Assembly (NCBI GenBank): GCA_013399695.1
Contig: VXAU01004438.1
Coordinates: 75,385 to 139,384, forward strand
Source: Formicarius rufipectus
Taxonomy: Eukaryota; Chordata; Aves; Passeriformes; Formicariidae
Direction: 5' to 3'
DNA length: 64,000 bases
Both the position numbers and the translations under genes were made by a program. Below are positions 61,301 through 64,000 of the stretch, piece by piece (position 1 is the first letter of the stretch; each line of letters opens with the position of its first letter). A model generated the notes under the pieces. The model saw nothing but the letters and a program-made list of their open reading frames with translations. It made no database searches and was not told the DNA's origin.

Positions 61301-62520
61301 CGTTGCCACTTTTCAAATGCCACTGGGTGTGAGGAGCTGAGGGCACTGTTCTTACAAACACGACACACTGATTCACAGCCACAAAAATGGAAACGGCAGA
61401 TGCATCACCCACCCTTTATTTTGCTATTAAACCACGGGTGAAAACCATTCAGCTCCCTGAACCTCAAAGAACAGCCCTCACCAAACTCTCCAGGCTCAAA
61501 TTTGCCTTTAGCTGCAAGAGGATGAAGCTAAAAATAGCCCATCCTAATATTATGGGTCAAACCTCCAGTGTGCTCCCGGAGTGGTGTGGTTTGGTACGAG
61601 GAGGTGAAAGGACACAAACGAAGGACCCTGGGATCTTAATTACAGGTTTTTCTTCTACCTTTGAGAGGTTTAATTACTTTTACCAGAGACAACTGAGGTG
61701 GTATCTGTAGACTAAAGCTCCTTCAGCCTGCTGAGTGCTGACTGGGCTCTGTGCCCCGAGCTGGGAGGGACACTTGTTCCGTAGAGGTGGATCTGACCAG
61801 GTTGGATTGAACCATCAACAAGCTCTGGAAAACACCCCGTTTTCACCTGTCTGAGCGTGCTGGGGAGAGAAGGGAAGGCAGGACAGGGAGCACAGGGTGT
61901 GTCTGCCTGGCTGGGAGAGCACTGCCCCACAGGGGTCCTGCTCTCCATGCTCTCCTCCCATCACACCTGGAGGGTGGTGTCTCCAGAGGGAACCCCACGG
62001 TGGTGTCTCCGGCCCCGTTGGGTCCCTGTGTCCCCACAGCTCTGGTCTGCTCTGTCCTGACATGGGATTTCAGTCCCCACACCCCCTGAAGCTGCACAGG
62101 ATGCTGAATGTCCTCGAAGAGAAGGGACAAAAAGCCATTTTTAATGGTGCTTTATCTGTGGGGAGAAAGAGAACTGCAGACCAGCCCAAGGTTTGGGCTG
62201 CACCCCCAAAGGAAAAGGCTTTTTATTACAGATTTGCACCTCTAATAGTTTGGTTTCTTAAATCAGAAAAAGGTTTGTTTTTTCTCTGTTCAATGTGACT
62301 AAATATAAACTCACTGAAGTTCTGTATGGTCACAATTTCCTTATTTTTTTTTTTCCCCAATCCACTGCTATCTCTCAAAATTATAATGTACAGTGATAAC
62401 ACAGACATCTCAGAAGTCATTCGAGAAAAGCACGGGCACTGGAAAAATCTTAAATACAGCATTAAAGTTCTTGAATACATTCTTAAATATTATTTAATTC
62501 TTAAAATAATAGGAAAAAAT
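61301..62520. other. Unique non-coding sequence
   Basis: No gene or repeat recognised. Confidence 0.6.
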
Positions 62521-62935
62521 CTTTAAATATATAATACATGTTTAAATATAGTAATACATAAGAATATATATTTATATATTTGAAATATAGAAAGATATTC
62601 TTAAATATATAAATATATACTAATACATGGTATATACCAATATATGATATATACTAATATATGGTAAATATCAACATGTAATATATACTAATATATGGCA
62701 TATACCAACTTACAATAGCTAGTATATACTAATACATGGTATATACTAACATACAATATAATATGTACTAATATACAGTATATATCAACATATAATATAT
62801 ACTAATCCATGGTATATACCAACTTACAATAGATAATATACAATAATCTATGGTATATATGAACATATAATATGTACTAATATATGGTATGTACTAACAC
62901 AATATATACTATAGATCTGAAGATTAAATACATAG
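62521..62935. repeat. AT-rich minisatellite
   Basis: Imperfect repeats of TATACTAATATATGGTATAT and ACCAACATATAATATA, unit roughly 35-60 bp. Confidence 0.9.
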
Positions 62936-62984
62936 TTACATAAATATATATGGAAAAAACATCGATATATAAGTATATTTAATA

Positions 62985-63270
62985 AATTAAAGTCCGTTGG
63001 ACATTTATATGCCCATGTAAACCTACCACTAACTATGCTTATACATATAAAATACATATATATGTATATGTAAGTATATTGAATAAAGTCCACTGGACAT
63101 TTAAGTGGCCATTTAAACCCACTTTATTAACTATGCTTATAAAATATATATATGTATATATAGCTATATTTAATAAATTAAAGTCCATTGGACATTTATA
63201 TGCTCATTTAAAACCTACTTTATTAGCTATGCTTACACATAAAAATACATATATAATACCTGTATATTAT
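62985..63270. repeat. Three tandem copies of a 95-96-bp unit
   Basis: AAAGTCC..TGGACATTTA begins near 62989, 63085 and 63180; each copy continues to TTAACTATGCTTA or a variant and an ATACATATATA end. Confidence 0.92.
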
Positions 63271-63284
63271 TTAAAGAAATGCCA

Positions 63285-63562
63285 GCCAGGTGAAGGGCCC
63301 TTCCCCTCCCTGCTGTCCAGCACAGAGCAGGGCTGGATGGGGGGGATGTTGGGAAAGGATTCCTGGCTGGGAGGGTGGGGAGGGACTGGAAGAGATTTCC
63401 CAGAGCAGCTGTGGCTGCCCCTGGATCCCTGGGAGTGTCCCAGGCCAGGCTGGATGGGGCTTGGAGCAGCCTGGGTTGGTGGGAGGTGTCCGTGCCCATG
63501 GCAGGGGTGGGATGGGATGGGCTTTGAGATCCCTTCCAACCCAAACCATTCCAGGGTTCTAC
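63285..63562 (+). mobile_element. CR1 LINE 3' fragment
   Basis: GATGTTGGGAAAGGATTCCT, GGTTGGTGGGAGGTGTCCGT and GAGATCCCTTCCAACCCAAA, ending CCATTCCAGGGTTCTACGA. Forward CR1. Confidence 0.9.
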
Positions 63563-64000
63563 GACGACTCAATGATTTGGACAATGTATTATTTGTAAAG
63601 TTATCCAAGAGCTGCAGGACAAACCAGAACTGCTCCTCTCAAGTCAAAGCACTGCACGTTTCACTGAGCTTTGTCTTCATCTAAAAAAAACCCACCCCAA
63701 CAAACCCCAAACAAATCACATCGGAACTTCGCTAATTACAAAATCAAACACGGAATTTTCACGGTGACATTTCTGATACCTGCAGTGATGAACTCCTGCA
63801 AAACACACCGAACAGGACAGGAAATCATTAGGTGAGTTCGGCAGCGATCAGCTCCGACCCTTTCTGGCACATTTCAGCTCTCAGAGCACTCAATTTTCCC
63901 CCCCTCATTATAAACGGGAGATGCAAAGATATCATGAAAAGGCCACTCAAAGGCAAAGGAAAATAAAGGGATGCAAATTCCTGTCGGAGTTCCAGGAGTG
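63563..64000. other. Unique non-coding sequence
   Basis: No gene, repeat or promoter recognised up to the window edge. Confidence 0.55.

Overview
The window is vertebrate nuclear DNA, almost certainly from a bird. It carries many CR1 LINE tails, including one with a recognisable end of the CR1 reverse-transcriptase ORF. It also has microsatellites, GC-rich minisatellites and two N gaps (23115-23688 and 50584-50812). Bacterial features (operons, ribosome binding sites, CRISPR arrays) do not apply.

One protein-coding gene can be supported: the orthologue of MBD5 (methyl-CpG-binding domain protein 5), on the minus strand. Seven coding exons were found by reading the conserved protein on the minus strand and checking splice sites and phases. 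In transcript order they are 20083-19971 (start codon and first half of the MBD), 18349-18247, 16766-16586, 14616-12569 (large central exon), 4386-3424 (with an internal alternative donor at 4057), 1220-982, and 90-1 (start of an exon that runs off the window). All phases join without a break except at a single N at 14031, which hides missing proline-rich sequence. The C-terminal third, including the PWWP domain, lies beyond the left edge.

From 20084 to 64000 there is no supported coding sequence. In other vertebrates MBD5 has a long, multi-exon 5' untranslated region, so this stretch is probably 5'-UTR introns plus interspersed repeats. It holds CR1 fragments, three copies of a roughly 1-kb LTR-like repeat (two share a 208-bp identical core; the third is broken by an N gap where that core would be), a perfect 712-bp GAAA array, AT-rich tandem arrays and pyrimidine tracts.

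The most unusual features are inside the gene. (1) The 5' end of the third coding exon and its upstream intron are repeated in tandem, leaving two extra exon fragments whose splice acceptor AG has become GG. (2) The 963-nt exon carries a GC-type internal donor predicting two in-frame isoforms. (3) A 51-bp minisatellite next to the last exon is open in that exon's frame, with a strong alternative acceptor that would add 121 codons. (4) Minisatellites flank several exons, and the coding sequence has drifted towards GC-rich codons, with Gly, Gln and Thr homopolymers.
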